Shown: positions 1 through 5,547, counted from the first letter of the stretch. The stretch is 7,762 bases of DNA from an uncultured Propionibacteriaceae bacterium (GCA_936941515.1 CAKZJI010000149.1:1-7762); one strand, 5' to 3'. Numbers and translations are program-made. Notes: a model not told the origin generated them from the sequence alone.

Positions 1-27
1 CGACACGCACAACACGTCAATTAACTA

Positions 28-348
28 TTGCAGCCACCGATTCTGACTAAGCCTCATGAGATAGACAATGCCGCTGCATGGATTCACCTTGTGGAAGCCC
101 ATCCCGCCAGATTTGTCTCCACTGCGGGTGCACAGCAGAGGACGCATGGCCTGGAATTATGGTTTGCAGATCACCGGCTCTATGAGCCTGACTGGCCTGC
201 GGTCGCCCAGGAATGGGATGCCGTCCATCTCACCCAGCTTGCATATGCAGAATGCGCATACGCTGTGATCCCCTGCCTCGACGACGTCACCACCATCACC
301 GGCTGGGGGCCGGACGCCACCGTCTGGCTGAGGCATCCCCTGGGGTGA
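28..348 (+). CDS. Hypothetical protein, possibly a 5'-truncated gene remnant
   Basis: I do not recognise this 106-residue reading frame and assign no function. The only start available is TTG at 28, just after an in-frame TAA at 22-24; there is no Shine-Dalgarno and no internal methionine, so a lost 5' end is plausible. The protein is rich in Trp, His and acidic residues and shows no signal peptide or membrane segment. Its second half (DWPAVAQEWDAVHLT, then GWGPDATVWL near the C-terminus) looks like a genuine protein segment rather than a shadow frame. Codon use is mixed: the first half contains ATA, TTA and AGA, the last third is strongly GC-ending. The first codons overlap a TAAGCCTCATG motif resembling an arm of the 80-bp repeat at 1111-1190. 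It converges on msrA, 57 nt away. Confidence 0.4.
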   Translation: MQPPILTKPHEIDNAAAWIHLVEAHPARFVSTAGAQQRTHGLELWFADHRLYEPDWPAVAQEWDAVHLTQLAYAECAYAVIPCLDDVTTITGWGPDATVWLRHPLG

Positions 349-360
349 GAGCCTTTCAGA

Positions 361-385
361 TCCACGCACCGTTGATATACGTGGA
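361..385. terminator. Weak hairpin between convergent genes
   Basis: TCCACG (361-366) pairs exactly with CGTGGA (380-385) around a 13-nt loop, in the short gap between the first ORF and the msrA stop. The stem is only 6 bp with no T-run, so a role as a bidirectional terminator is a guess based on position. Confidence 0.2.
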
Positions 386-405
386 CTATGGGGTCAGACG
401 TCGCT

Positions 406-1059
406 CTATGAGCAGGCGACTCCTGTGGCGTGGTTCGGGCAATACCCGCCGGGATTCTTATGCAGGTATTGCTGGTGCTCCTCCTCTGCATAGAAGAACT
501 CGGCATCGGGGGTGATCTCAGTGGTGATGGTGCCATAGCCGGCCCGCGTCATGTCGGCCTGATAGGCGTCGCGTGAGGTCTCCGCTGCGATGCGCTGGGC
601 CTCATTGACCGGAAAGATCGCGGAGCGGTATTGAGTGCCGACGTCGTTGCCCTGACGGAATCCCTGGGTCGGGTCGTGGTTCTCCCAGAAGATGCGCAGC
701 AACTGCTCGTAGCTGATGCGGGTGGGGTCGTAGACCACTCGCACCGTCTCCGTGTGGCCTGTCCTGCCGGTGCAGGTCTCGCGGTAGGTCGGGTTGCGGG
801 TGAAGCCGCCCATGAAGCCAACGGCAGTGTTGACCACCCCGTCGGTGGTCCAGAACAGCCGCTCCTCACCCCAGTAGCAGCCCATGGCGAAGTAGGCGAC
901 CTCGCAGCCCCGGGGCACCTCGTCGAGGGGCAGCCCCAGCACGGCATGGCGGGGGATCGGGGCCAACGCAGGATGCTCTCGGCCAGGCAGTGCCTCCTCA
1001 GGAGCGACGAGGGTGGGGTTCTTCCGGCTGTTCAGCCATGCCAGGACATCAATCTCCAT
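406..1059 (-). CDS. msrA: Peptide-methionine (S)-S-oxide reductase MsrA
   Basis: MsrA reduces the S epimer of methionine sulfoxide, free or in proteins, in the cytoplasm, with thioredoxin-type reductants restoring the enzyme. The 217-residue protein has the family nucleophile motif GCYWG with catalytic Cys61 (residues 60-64), followed by [24 protein letters not shown] and the [23 protein letters not shown] core. The C-terminus has [13 protein letters not shown], with Cys207 and Cys216 as likely resolving cysteines in the same arrangement as E. coli Cys198/Cys206. Length and the N-terminal extension of about 50 residues also match the E. coli type. The ATG at 1059 is chosen because a TACGCT box lies 6 nt upstream and no Shine-Dalgarno is present, suggesting a leaderless message. 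No msrB is adjacent. The gene is alone on its strand here, with ung 285 nt upstream in the same direction. Confidence 0.96.
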   Translation of the reverse strand: MEIDVLAWLNSRKNPTLVAPEEALPGREHPALAPIPRHAVLGLPLDEVPRGCEVAYFAMGCYWGEERLFWTTDGVVNTAVGFMGGFTRNPTYRETCTGRTGHTETVRVVYDPTRISYEQLLRIFWENHDPTQGFRQGNDVGTQYRSAIFPVNEAQRIAAETSRDAYQADMTRAGYGTITTEITPDAEFFYAEEEHQQYLHKNPGGYCPNHATGVACS

Positions 1060-1065
1060 CCCGCT

Positions 1066-1071
1066 AGCGTA
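1066..1071 (-). promoter_or_regulatory. Predicted -10 box of msrA (leaderless)
   Basis: On the minus strand TACGCT fits TANNNT and is followed by 6 nt (AGCGGG) and the msrA ATG, placing transcription start at or next to the start codon. No clear TTGACA-like -35 is seen at 16-18 nt upstream; the 18-bp tandem repeat 1079-1114 occupies that area. Confidence 0.45.
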
Positions 1072-1078
1072 TTCCGAG

Positions 1079-1114
1079 TTTCAAGGACACCATGGGTTGC
1101 AAGGACTCCATGAG
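1079..1114. repeat. Two tandem 18-bp units upstream of msrA
   Basis: Bases 1079-1096 (TTTCAAGGACACCATGGG) and 1097-1114 (TTGCAAGGACTCCATGAG) match at 15 of 18 positions. A third, looser copy of the core, TTCAAGGACGTCCGTGG, lies at 1203-1219. The pair directly overlaps the expected -35 zone of msrA, so it could be a regulator site; no known operator is recognised. The second unit runs into the left arm of the 80-bp element A. Confidence 0.55.
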
Positions 1115-1190
1115 GCTTATGCACAGCTGCTGGCGACTGGGTTCTGACAAGGTGGTTCGCAGTTTCTGACACTCCCATGAATAAGCCTCC
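1111..1190. repeat. 80-bp palindrome-ended repeat, family 1, copy A
   Basis: The ends are inverted: CCATGAGGCTTAT (1108-1120) against ATAAGCCTCCATGG (1181-1194), one base of offset. The whole 80 bp aligns without gaps to the reverse complement of 2349-2428 with 60 of 80 identical positions, counted by hand. No ORF within looks real. It lies between msrA and ung. A non-autonomous miniature element or a structured RNA/DNA repeat are both possible; no transposase is nearby and no clean target-site duplication is apparent. Confidence 0.7.
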
Positions 1191-1260
1191 ATGGGTATGG
1201 GGTTCAAGGACGTCCGTGGGGTCTGGGCAGCCTGAGATGGGGGAGGCAACGCGCCACGCC

Positions 1261-1340
1261 CCGTACACGAATCGCCGTGTGTGGTGGTGCTGGCGTCTTC
1301 TGGTTTCGTCTCCGATGTGTGTGGTGGCGTTTCGTGCCCG
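1261..1340. repeat. 80-bp palindrome-ended repeat, family 2, copy R1
   Basis: Left arm CACGAATCGCC (1266-1276) and right arm GGCGTTTCGTG (1326-1336) are near-complementary. The right arm is identical over 11 bases in R2 (2236-2246) and R3 (2526-2536), and the arm spacing is the same in all three. This is the most diverged copy, about 59 percent identical to R3 by hand count, with conservation at the ends. It begins 4 nt past the ung stop codon, so in ung mRNA it would form a hairpin in the 3' region and could end transcription. Confidence 0.6.
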
Positions 1341-1344
1341 CCTT

Positions 1345-2019
1345 TCAGGGGAGCTGCCAGTTGATGGGGGCGGCCCCCTGGCCTTTCAGGGCCTCGTTCG
1401 CTCGGCTGAAGGGGCGGCTTCCGAAAAACCCGTTGCGGGCTGACAACGGCGACGGGTGGGGGCTGGCTATCACCGGGATGTCCCCGAGGAGCTGCTGAGC
1501 TGATTGGGCATCTCGCCCCCACAGGATCGCGACCAGCGGCCCACCGCGTCGCGCCAGAGCCTCAATGGCCACCGTCGTCACTGCCTCCCAGCCCTTGCCT
1601 CGGTGGGAGCCCGCCCGCCCAGGGGAGACGGTGAGGACTCGGTTCAGCAGCAGGACGCCCTGCTCGAACCAGGCGGTGAGATCACCATGAGGGGCGGGTG
1701 CTATGCCCAGGTCGTCGCTCAACTCTTGATAGATGTTCTGCAGGCTGTGGGGGATCGGTCGTACCTCGGGGGCAACGGCGAATGACAGACCGATGGGGTG
1801 CCCCGGAGTGGGGTAGGGGTCCTGCCCCACGATCAGGACGCGCACGTCGGCCAATGGGCGGCTGAAGGCGCGCAGGATGTTGTCACCTGCGGGCAGGTAG
1901 CTGCGCCCCTCCGCGATCTCCTGCCGGAGGAAATCCCCCATGGCGTGGATCTGGGGTTCGACGTCGGCCAGAGCCTCCGCCCAGTCGGGTGCGACGAGTT
2001 CGGCTAGGGAGTGTGCCAT
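1345..2019 (-). CDS. ung: Uracil-DNA glycosylase, family 1
   Basis: Ung removes uracil from DNA, arising from cytosine deamination or dUTP misincorporation, as the first step of base excision repair. The 224-residue protein carries the water-activating motif GQDPYP (65-70, catalytic Asp67), then GLSFAV, the LLLNRVLTV segment (123-131) with the uracil-binding Asn, [14 protein letters not shown], and the DNA-intercalation motif HPSPLS (188-193, His188). [10 protein letters not shown] instead of GQDPYHGPGQ is usual for actinobacterial Ung and is also found in the M. tuberculosis enzyme as I remember it. It ends in the family's typical PINWQLP. The ATG at 2019 has a TAGGCT box 6 nt upstream and no Shine-Dalgarno, fitting a leaderless transcript. 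The gene is transcribed away from hemolysin III across a repeat-rich gap. Confidence 0.97.
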   Translation of the reverse strand: MAHSLAELVAPDWAEALADVEPQIHAMGDFLRQEIAEGRSYLPAGDNILRAFSRPLADVRVLIVGQDPYPTPGHPIGLSFAVAPEVRPIPHSLQNIYQELSDDLGIAPAPHGDLTAWFEQGVLLLNRVLTVSPGRAGSHRGKGWEAVTTVAIEALARRGGPLVAILWGRDAQSAQQLLGDIPVIASPHPSPLSARNGFFGSRPFSRANEALKGQGAAPINWQLP

Positions 2020-2025
2020 GACATC

Positions 2026-2031
2026 AGCCTA
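2026..2031 (-). promoter_or_regulatory. Predicted -10 box of ung (leaderless)
   Basis: Minus-strand TAGGCT fits TANNNT and is followed by 6 nt (GATGTC) and the ung ATG. A matching -35 is not evident, as is common in actinobacterial promoters. Confidence 0.45.
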
Positions 2032-2046
2032 GTGTCGTGTGTTGGA

Positions 2047-2130
2047 GGTTCGTGCGTGGGAGGTGGGTCCCGGGGACGTTCAGGGTGATCTGCTCTCCGC
2101 TGTCGCCGGTTTGTCCGTGGGAGGCGGGTC
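2047..2130. repeat. Direct repeat of 23 bp, period 61, upstream of ung
   Basis: GGTTCGTGCGTGGGAGGTGGGTC would span 2047-2069 and recurs at 2108-2130 with three changes (20 of 23 identical). The first copy starts about 15 bp upstream of the predicted ung -10 box. Its TTCGTGC also resembles the right arm of the family 2 elements. Function unknown. Confidence 0.5.
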
Positions 2131-2170
2131 GGGACAGATGCACCGCAAGGTGGTTGAGCCGCGCAGAAGA

Positions 2171-2250
2171 GCGTGCACGAATTGCCGCGTGGCGTATCGC
2201 GAGCGTAACCAGGGGCAGGTGGTGCGGCCGCGCGTGGCGTTTCGTGCACA
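2171..2250. repeat. 80-bp palindrome-ended repeat, family 2, copy R2
   Basis: This is the best-folded copy: GTGCACGAA (2173-2181) pairs perfectly with TTCGTGCAC (2241-2249). Inside it TGCCGCGTG-type bases (2183-2191) pair with 2231-2239 using a few G-U pairs, leaving a loop of roughly 39 nt. It aligns without gaps to R3 (2461-2540) with 54 of 80 identical. It is non-coding and sits between the divergent ung and hemolysin III genes, so it is not expected to be a terminator for either. Confidence 0.68.
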
Positions 2251-2280
2251 AGGAGGCATGAGTTGTTATCGCTATGGAGT

Positions 2281-2341
2281 GCTATGAGTTTGGATGGTTA
2301 TGGGTTGGGCCGTTATGGGCTTGGGTCGTTATGGGTTTGGC
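2281..2341. repeat. Four tandem copies of a 15-bp unit
   Basis: Units are GCTATGAGTTTGGAT (2281-2295), GGTTATGGGTTGGGC (2296-2310), CGTTATGGGCTTGGGT (2311-2326, one base longer) and CGTTATGGGTTTGGC (2327-2341). The shared core is GTTATGGG-TTGG. A partial copy (GCTATGGAGT) precedes them at 2271. The G- and T-rich strand bias contrasts with the surrounding DNA. It may be a repeated protein-binding site or a slippage-prone array; nothing in the sequence decides between these. Confidence 0.7.
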
Positions 2342-2348
2342 GTGACAG

Positions 2349-2428
2349 TGAGGTTCATTCATACGGGTGTCAAAACCAGCGAAATCCCTCGTTAGAGCCC
2401 AGTTGCTAGCAGCCGCGAATAAGCCTCA
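2349..2428. repeat. 80-bp palindrome-ended repeat, family 1, copy B (inverted)
   Basis: Read on the minus strand this matches copy A (1111-1190) without gaps at 60 of 80 positions, including ten identical starting bases TGAGGCTTAT. The opposite end is less palindromic (TGAGGTTCAT at 2349-2358). It follows the 15-bp array with 7 bp between and precedes R3 by 32 bp. No coding potential is supported. Confidence 0.7.
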
Positions 2429-2460
2429 GCGTCTGTGTGCTGAGCTGGTCAGGCAAAGGA

Positions 2461-2540
2461 GCGTGCGTGAATCGCCGCGCGATGCGTCGCGGACGTCACC
2501 AGGAGGCCGCTGTGCGGCATTCTGCGGCGTTTCGTGTGCG
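2461..2540. repeat. 80-bp palindrome-ended repeat, family 2, copy R3
   Basis: Left arm GCGTGAATCGCCGC (2465-2478) opposes GCGGCGTTTCGTG (2524-2536). Smaller hairpins can form inside, for example GCCGC-TGT-GCGGC in 2505-2518. Shared bases extend upstream of the 80 bp into all three copies as a loose TGAG-TGG-AGGCAA pattern, so the true unit may be longer than 80 bp. Confidence 0.65.
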
Positions 2541-2557
2541 GAGCAGCTGAGGACAGC

Positions 2558-2605
2558 GACGAGGCGACGACGTGACGAGGTGATGAGACGACGAGGTGAC
2601 TTGGT
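2558..2605 (+). repeat. Three 16-bp iterated units abutting the hemolysin III promoter
   Basis: GACGAGGCGA (2558), GACGAGGTGA (2574) and GACGAGGTGA (2590) start at exact 16-bp intervals; the last six bases of each unit vary. The third unit runs into the -35 hexamer at 2601-2606. Regular spacing next to a promoter suggests a cooperatively bound site, although 16 bp is not an integral number of helical turns. No plasmid or replication gene is present, so an origin is not proposed. Confidence 0.55.
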
Positions 2606-2629
2606 TTTCCGAGGCGCATCAAGTAGCCT
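2601..2629 (+). promoter_or_regulatory. Predicted promoter of the hemolysin III gene
   Basis: TTGGTT (2601-2606) and TAGCCT (2624-2629) are separated by exactly 17 bp, fitting a housekeeping sigma factor promoter. Transcription would begin near 2636, giving a leader of about 168 nt before the ATG at 2804. The -10 overlaps the double palindrome at 2625-2659. Confidence 0.5.
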
Positions 2630-2659
2630 ACGCTTCCGTAGGTTACGGAAGCGTAGGCT
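2625..2659. promoter_or_regulatory. Double palindromic operator, TACG-N4-CGTA twice
   Basis: AGCCTACGCTTCCGTA (2625-2640) is exactly complementary to TACGGAAGCGTAGGCT (2644-2659) around GGT, a perfect 16-bp inverted repeat. Within it are two shorter palindrome-like sites, TACG-CTTC-CGTA (2629-2640) and TACG-GAAG-CGTA (2644-2655), starting 15 bp apart. Placement over the predicted -10 and start point fits a repressor of hemolysin III, perhaps two dimers of a TetR-like protein; the regulator is not encoded here. A terminator is unlikely because no gene reads into it (ung and hemolysin III diverge) and there is no T-run. Confidence 0.65.
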
Positions 2660-2792
2660 TGTGATGAGCGCATGGCGAGAGCCCCAGAAACCGATGGAAG
2701 GGGAGTCTGGGCGATCGAGGAAATCCGATGGTGACAGGGGACAGCCGTGGAGGGACCTCCCCACAGGCTCGAAGCCGCGTGGCATCGGGAGC

Positions 2793-2797
2793 AGGAG
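2793..2797 (+). promoter_or_regulatory. Ribosome binding site deciding the hemolysin III start
   Basis: AGGAG ends 6 nt before the ATG at 2804. This favours 2804 over the in-frame GTG at 2747, whose upstream GGGGA is weaker and which would add 19 non-membrane residues. Confidence 0.65.
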
Positions 2798-2803
2798 CAC
2801 CTC

Positions 2804-3478
2804 ATGGTGAGGAGCTCTGCGTCCGTGGCGCTGAGGGAATCTGGAGGTGGGCAGGCGAAGCCACTGATGCGCGGCTGGCTACACATGGGGTTCGCGCCTG
2901 TTTTACTGGTCGCCGGTCTGCTGCTCACCGCACTCGCCCCGACCCTGCCCGGCCGGATCGGCTGCGCGGTCTGGACTCTGAGCGGCGTGCAGCTGTTCGG
3001 CACCTCAGCCGCCTACCATCGCGGTTCCTGGAGCCCGTCGGTAGAGGCCATCTTGCGGCGGATTGACCACTCGAACATCTTCGTCTTCATCGCCGGCACC
3101 TACACGCCCCTGACCCTGGTGCTGCTGGAGGGCGGCTCCCGGTGGACTCTGCTGTGTCTCATCTGGGGCATCGGTGTCGTCGGAGTGATTTTCAGGGCTT
3201 GCTGGGCGGCTGCCCCCCGTTGGCTCTACACGCTGCTGTATGTGGGCATGGGCTGGGCGGCAGTCGGCTGGCTCGGTGAGTTCTGGGCGGCCGGTGGCCC
3301 CGCCGTCGTGCTGCTGATCCTGGCGGGCGGGCTCGTCTACTCTCTCGGTGCGCTCGCCTACGGCACCAAGCGTCCCCAACTCAACCCACGCCTCTTCGGA
3401 TTCCACGAGGTGTTCCATGCCTGCACCATCGTGGCAGCCATCTGCCACGCCATCGCCATCGGCTTGGCCATGTGGTGA
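2804..3478 (+). CDS. Hemolysin III / PAQR-family seven-helix membrane protein
   Basis: The 224-residue protein belongs to the hemolysin III (YqfA/YplQ-like) group, bacterial relatives of PAQR (adiponectin-type) receptors. Family members are integral membrane proteins tied to lipid or membrane homeostasis; the hemolysin name comes from one early Bacillus study and need not apply. About seven hydrophobic helices are visible, starting near residue 26 and ending near 222. The conserved metal-site pattern is complete: SAAYHR (68-73, His72), RRIDHSNIFVFIAGTYTP (85-102, Asp88), and GFHEVFHA near the C-terminus with His201 and His205. YGTKRPQLNPRLFGFHEVFH-type sequence before the last helix is also characteristic. 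It has its own leader, operator and AGGAG site, and ends 10 bp from the stop of the convergent DUF255 gene. Confidence 0.93.
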   Translation: MVRSSASVALRESGGGQAKPLMRGWLHMGFAPVLLVAGLLLTALAPTLPGRIGCAVWTLSGVQLFGTSAAYHRGSWSPSVEAILRRIDHSNIFVFIAGTYTPLTLVLLEGGSRWTLLCLIWGIGVVGVIFRACWAAAPRWLYTLLYVGMGWAAVGWLGEFWAAGGPAVVLLILAGGLVYSLGALAYGTKRPQLNPRLFGFHEVFHACTIVAAICHAIAIGLAMW

Positions 3479-3488
3479 CCGCGGCGGC

Positions 3489-5501
3489 TCACACCCGATG
3501 CCACAGGGGAGTCTTCAACTCCGCATAGTCCGTGACCGGATCGAAGCAGCGATCCCCACGACAGACATAGACTGCCCTGTCAGCCCTGCCATCCAGCCAG
3601 GAGCCGAAACCCGTGGTCCCCGCCGCAGCCGCCAGGACGACGGTGCCAGCTGGAGCCAGCCGCCACGCGGCCCTAGCCAGCTCATCGAACGGGTCGGCCG
3701 TCACCACCACAGCGACCGCGGGCCTCAGGCCGCGCCGCGCCTCGTCGGCGATCATCAGATCCTCCAGCGCCGACCCCGCGAAGCGCGGATCCGCGGCGAG
3801 GACATCCCAGGTCGTGGCTGAGGCGCGGTCAGCGCGGGCCAGCAGATCTGGGCGCTCAGCCAGCAGCCCAACCCGCCGCAACGCCCGGATCAGTGCACCC
3901 GCAGCCGACGGGGTGACGTGATCCGTCCCAGACCGGGGACGCACAAACAGCTCGCCGGAACGAGAGTCGTAGAACCCGCCGTCATCGGCGCCGAACAACT
4001 CCAGGGCCTGGTCGCACAGCACCTCCGCCCGGCGCAGCCAGGTGGCGTCCCCCGTCGCTCCTGCCAGCAGGGCGAATGCCTCGGCAGTGGCTCCGAAGTC
4101 CTCCGGCGTGCCCGCCTCGGGATTCACCACGCCCTCCAGCGACGAATGACGCAGGCCATCCCCCTGGAGGTGGACATCCGCCAGGTGACGGGCTGCGCCC
4201 AGAGCCAGCTCCAGCCAATGCGGCTCGTTCCAGATCAGCGCACCTGTCACCAGTGACGAGATCGCCACTGCATTCCACGACGTCACCACCAGCCGGTCCG
4301 TCGCGGGCCTGAACCTCTGCTCTCGCTCAGCCAAGAGTCGGGCCGTGACGTCAGCCAGCCGGTCGAGGTCCGGTCGGCCGCGCAACTGCAACGTGGACAG
4401 GCCCTCCCCGAAAGTGCCGCCCGCAGTGACGTGGAACACCTGCGTTGCCCAGTCGCCGTCATCAGCGCCCAGCGCGTCGATGATCAGCTCCGGGCTCCAC
4501 AGGTAGTAGATGCCCTCGAACACTGCACCTCGGATATCGCACGAATCCGCGTCGAGACCTGCCATGAAGGCGCCCTGCCCGCTCAGCAGCTCACGCTCCA
4601 GGAAGGCGGCGATGCCGTAGGCCGTGCGCTCCAGCAGCGCCCGCAGGCCAGCGTCATGCTCGGCCGTTCGACGCCAACCCCGGATGTAGGTGCCCAGCAG
4701 CATCGCGTTGTCGTCGAGCATCTTCTCGAAGTGCGGCACCACCCACCCCGGATCGGTGGCATAGCGGTGGAAGCCGCCACCCACCTGGTCGTAAACGCCA
4801 CCGCGTGCCATGGCCTCCAGGCTGCGCTGCGCCAACTCCAGGCTTCGGGCATCACCGCGGACCAGAAGTGCATCCAGCAGCGTCGCCATGGGAAACTTCG
4901 GGGCGGTGCCGAATCCGGCGTGTATCAAGTCGAAGTCGGCGGCCACCTGCTCGACGACGGCATGCACCTGCGGGGGCTCGGAGTCCCCGGGTGACTCCGC
5001 CAGCGCAGCTAGGTGAGCAGAGACCTGCATGCTTCCCGCCAGGAGCTGCTCCCGCTGCGACCTCCAGGTCTCGGCCAGGGCCTCCAAGATCTGGGTGAAT
5101 GATGGCTGGCCGGGCTGTGGCGTGGCAGGGAAATAGGTGCCCGTGAAGAACGGGCGGCCCTCAGGCGTCAGAAAGGCGGTCAGTGGCCAGCCGCCCACCC
5201 CGTCGTTCATCAGCTGGGTTGCCGTCATGAATACCTGGTCGACGACGGGGTGCTGCTCCCGGTCCACCTTGATGGGAACGAAGTTGTCGTTGATGAGCTG
5301 CGCCGTGGCGGCGTCGTCGAATGACTCGTGGCTCATGACGTGGCACCAGTGGCACGACGCATAGCCGATGCTCAGCAGGATGGGGCGATCCATCTCGACG
5401 GCGTGCGCCAGAGCCTCCGAACCCCACGGCCACCAGTCGACGCTCTGGTGGGCGTGCTGCCGGAGGTAGTCGCTGCCTGAGGTCGCCAGTCGGTTCGCCA
5501 T
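3489..5501 (-). CDS. Thioredoxin-like DUF255 (YyaL/SSP411-type) protein
   Basis: The 670-residue protein is a full-length DUF255/YyaL family member, of which M. tuberculosis Rv1084 is (from memory) an orthologue of similar size. An N-terminal thioredoxin-like domain (about 1-165) has SIGYASCHWCHVMSHESF with a Cys50-His-Trp-Cys53 active-site pair, VDREQHPVVDQVFM and GGWPLTAFLTP (103-113). The rest is a predicted alpha/alpha barrel resembling six-hairpin glycosidases, with APKFPM, GGVYDQVGGGFHRYATD and VVPHFEKMLDDNAML. The C-terminus has the family's paired cysteines (VCRGDRCFDPVTD). The molecular role is not established; a cytosolic redox or sugar-related activity is often guessed. ATG 5501 starts the canonical N-terminus MANRLATSGSDYLRQH; the frame stays open 399 nt upstream but that stretch is only antisense to the rhomboid gene. 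No signal peptide is seen. Confidence 0.93.
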   Translation of the reverse strand: MANRLATSGSDYLRQHAHQSVDWWPWGSEALAHAVEMDRPILLSIGYASCHWCHVMSHESFDDAATAQLINDNFVPIKVDREQHPVVDQVFMTATQLMNDGVGGWPLTAFLTPEGRPFFTGTYFPATPQPGQPSFTQILEALAETWRSQREQLLAGSMQVSAHLAALAESPGDSEPPQVHAVVEQVAADFDLIHAGFGTAPKFPMATLLDALLVRGDARSLELAQRSLEAMARGGVYDQVGGGFHRYATDPGWVVPHFEKMLDDNAMLLGTYIRGWRRTAEHDAGLRALLERTAYGIAAFLERELLSGQGAFMAGLDADSCDIRGAVFEGIYYLWSPELIIDALGADDGDWATQVFHVTAGGTFGEGLSTLQLRGRPDLDRLADVTARLLAEREQRFRPATDRLVVTSWNAVAISSLVTGALIWNEPHWLELALGAARHLADVHLQGDGLRHSSLEGVVNPEAGTPEDFGATAEAFALLAGATGDATWLRRAEVLCDQALELFGADDGGFYDSRSGELFVRPRSGTDHVTPSAAGALIRALRRVGLLAERPDLLARADRASATTWDVLAADPRFAGSALEDLMIADEARRGLRPAVAVVVTADPFDELARAAWRLAPAGTVVLAAAAGTTGFGSWLDGRADRAVYVCRGDRCFDPVTDYAELKTPLWHRV

Positions 5502-5508
5502 GAGGGTC

Positions 5509-5537
5509 AAGATAGGCCCACTTGCCCTGGCTGTCAC
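5509..5537 (-). promoter_or_regulatory. Promoter of the DUF255 gene (leaderless)
   Basis: On the minus strand GTGACA (5532-5537) and TATCTT (5509-5514) are 17 bp apart, close to TTGACA/TATAAT. TATCTT is followed by 7 nt (GACCCTC) and then the ATG at 5501, so RNA should begin at or near the A of the start codon. This is the best-matching promoter in the window. It fills most of the 46-bp gap between the divergent DUF255 and rhomboid start codons. Confidence 0.65.
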
Positions 5538-5547
5538 ACTGGAGTGC

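Noticed and set aside
1060..1085. CGGAAT upstream of msrA as a SigR-type promoter
   Set aside because: The GTT -10 half is missing at the required distance and transcription would start inside the coding region.
1111..2540. The 80-bp repeats as a CRISPR array or integron attC sites
   Set aside because: Copies are diverged, irregularly spaced and without uniform spacers; no GTTRRRY core or integrase, and no cas genes are present.
2558..2605. 16-bp iterated units as a replication origin
   Set aside because: No Rep or DnaA gene and no AT-rich unwinding segment nearby; position at a promoter favours regulation.
2625..2659. Palindrome read as an intrinsic terminator
   Set aside because: No gene is transcribed into it from either side, there is no T-run, and it overlaps a promoter.
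2367..2810. 147-residue plus-strand frame in the ung-hemolysin III gap
   Set aside because: Its product is Arg/Ser-rich with no domain, it runs through repeats B and R3, the 16-bp array and the operator, and it has no ribosome site.
2426..3003. Minus-strand frames opposite the hemolysin III start
   Set aside because: They are antisense to a confidently identified gene or repeats and have low-complexity composition.
3430..3449. CGTGGCAG-CCAT-CTGCCACG hairpin at the end of the hemolysin III gene as a terminator
   Set aside because: It is a perfect 8-bp stem, but it lies inside the coding region over the conserved CTIVAAICHA helix and has no T-run, so codon constraint is the simpler explanation.
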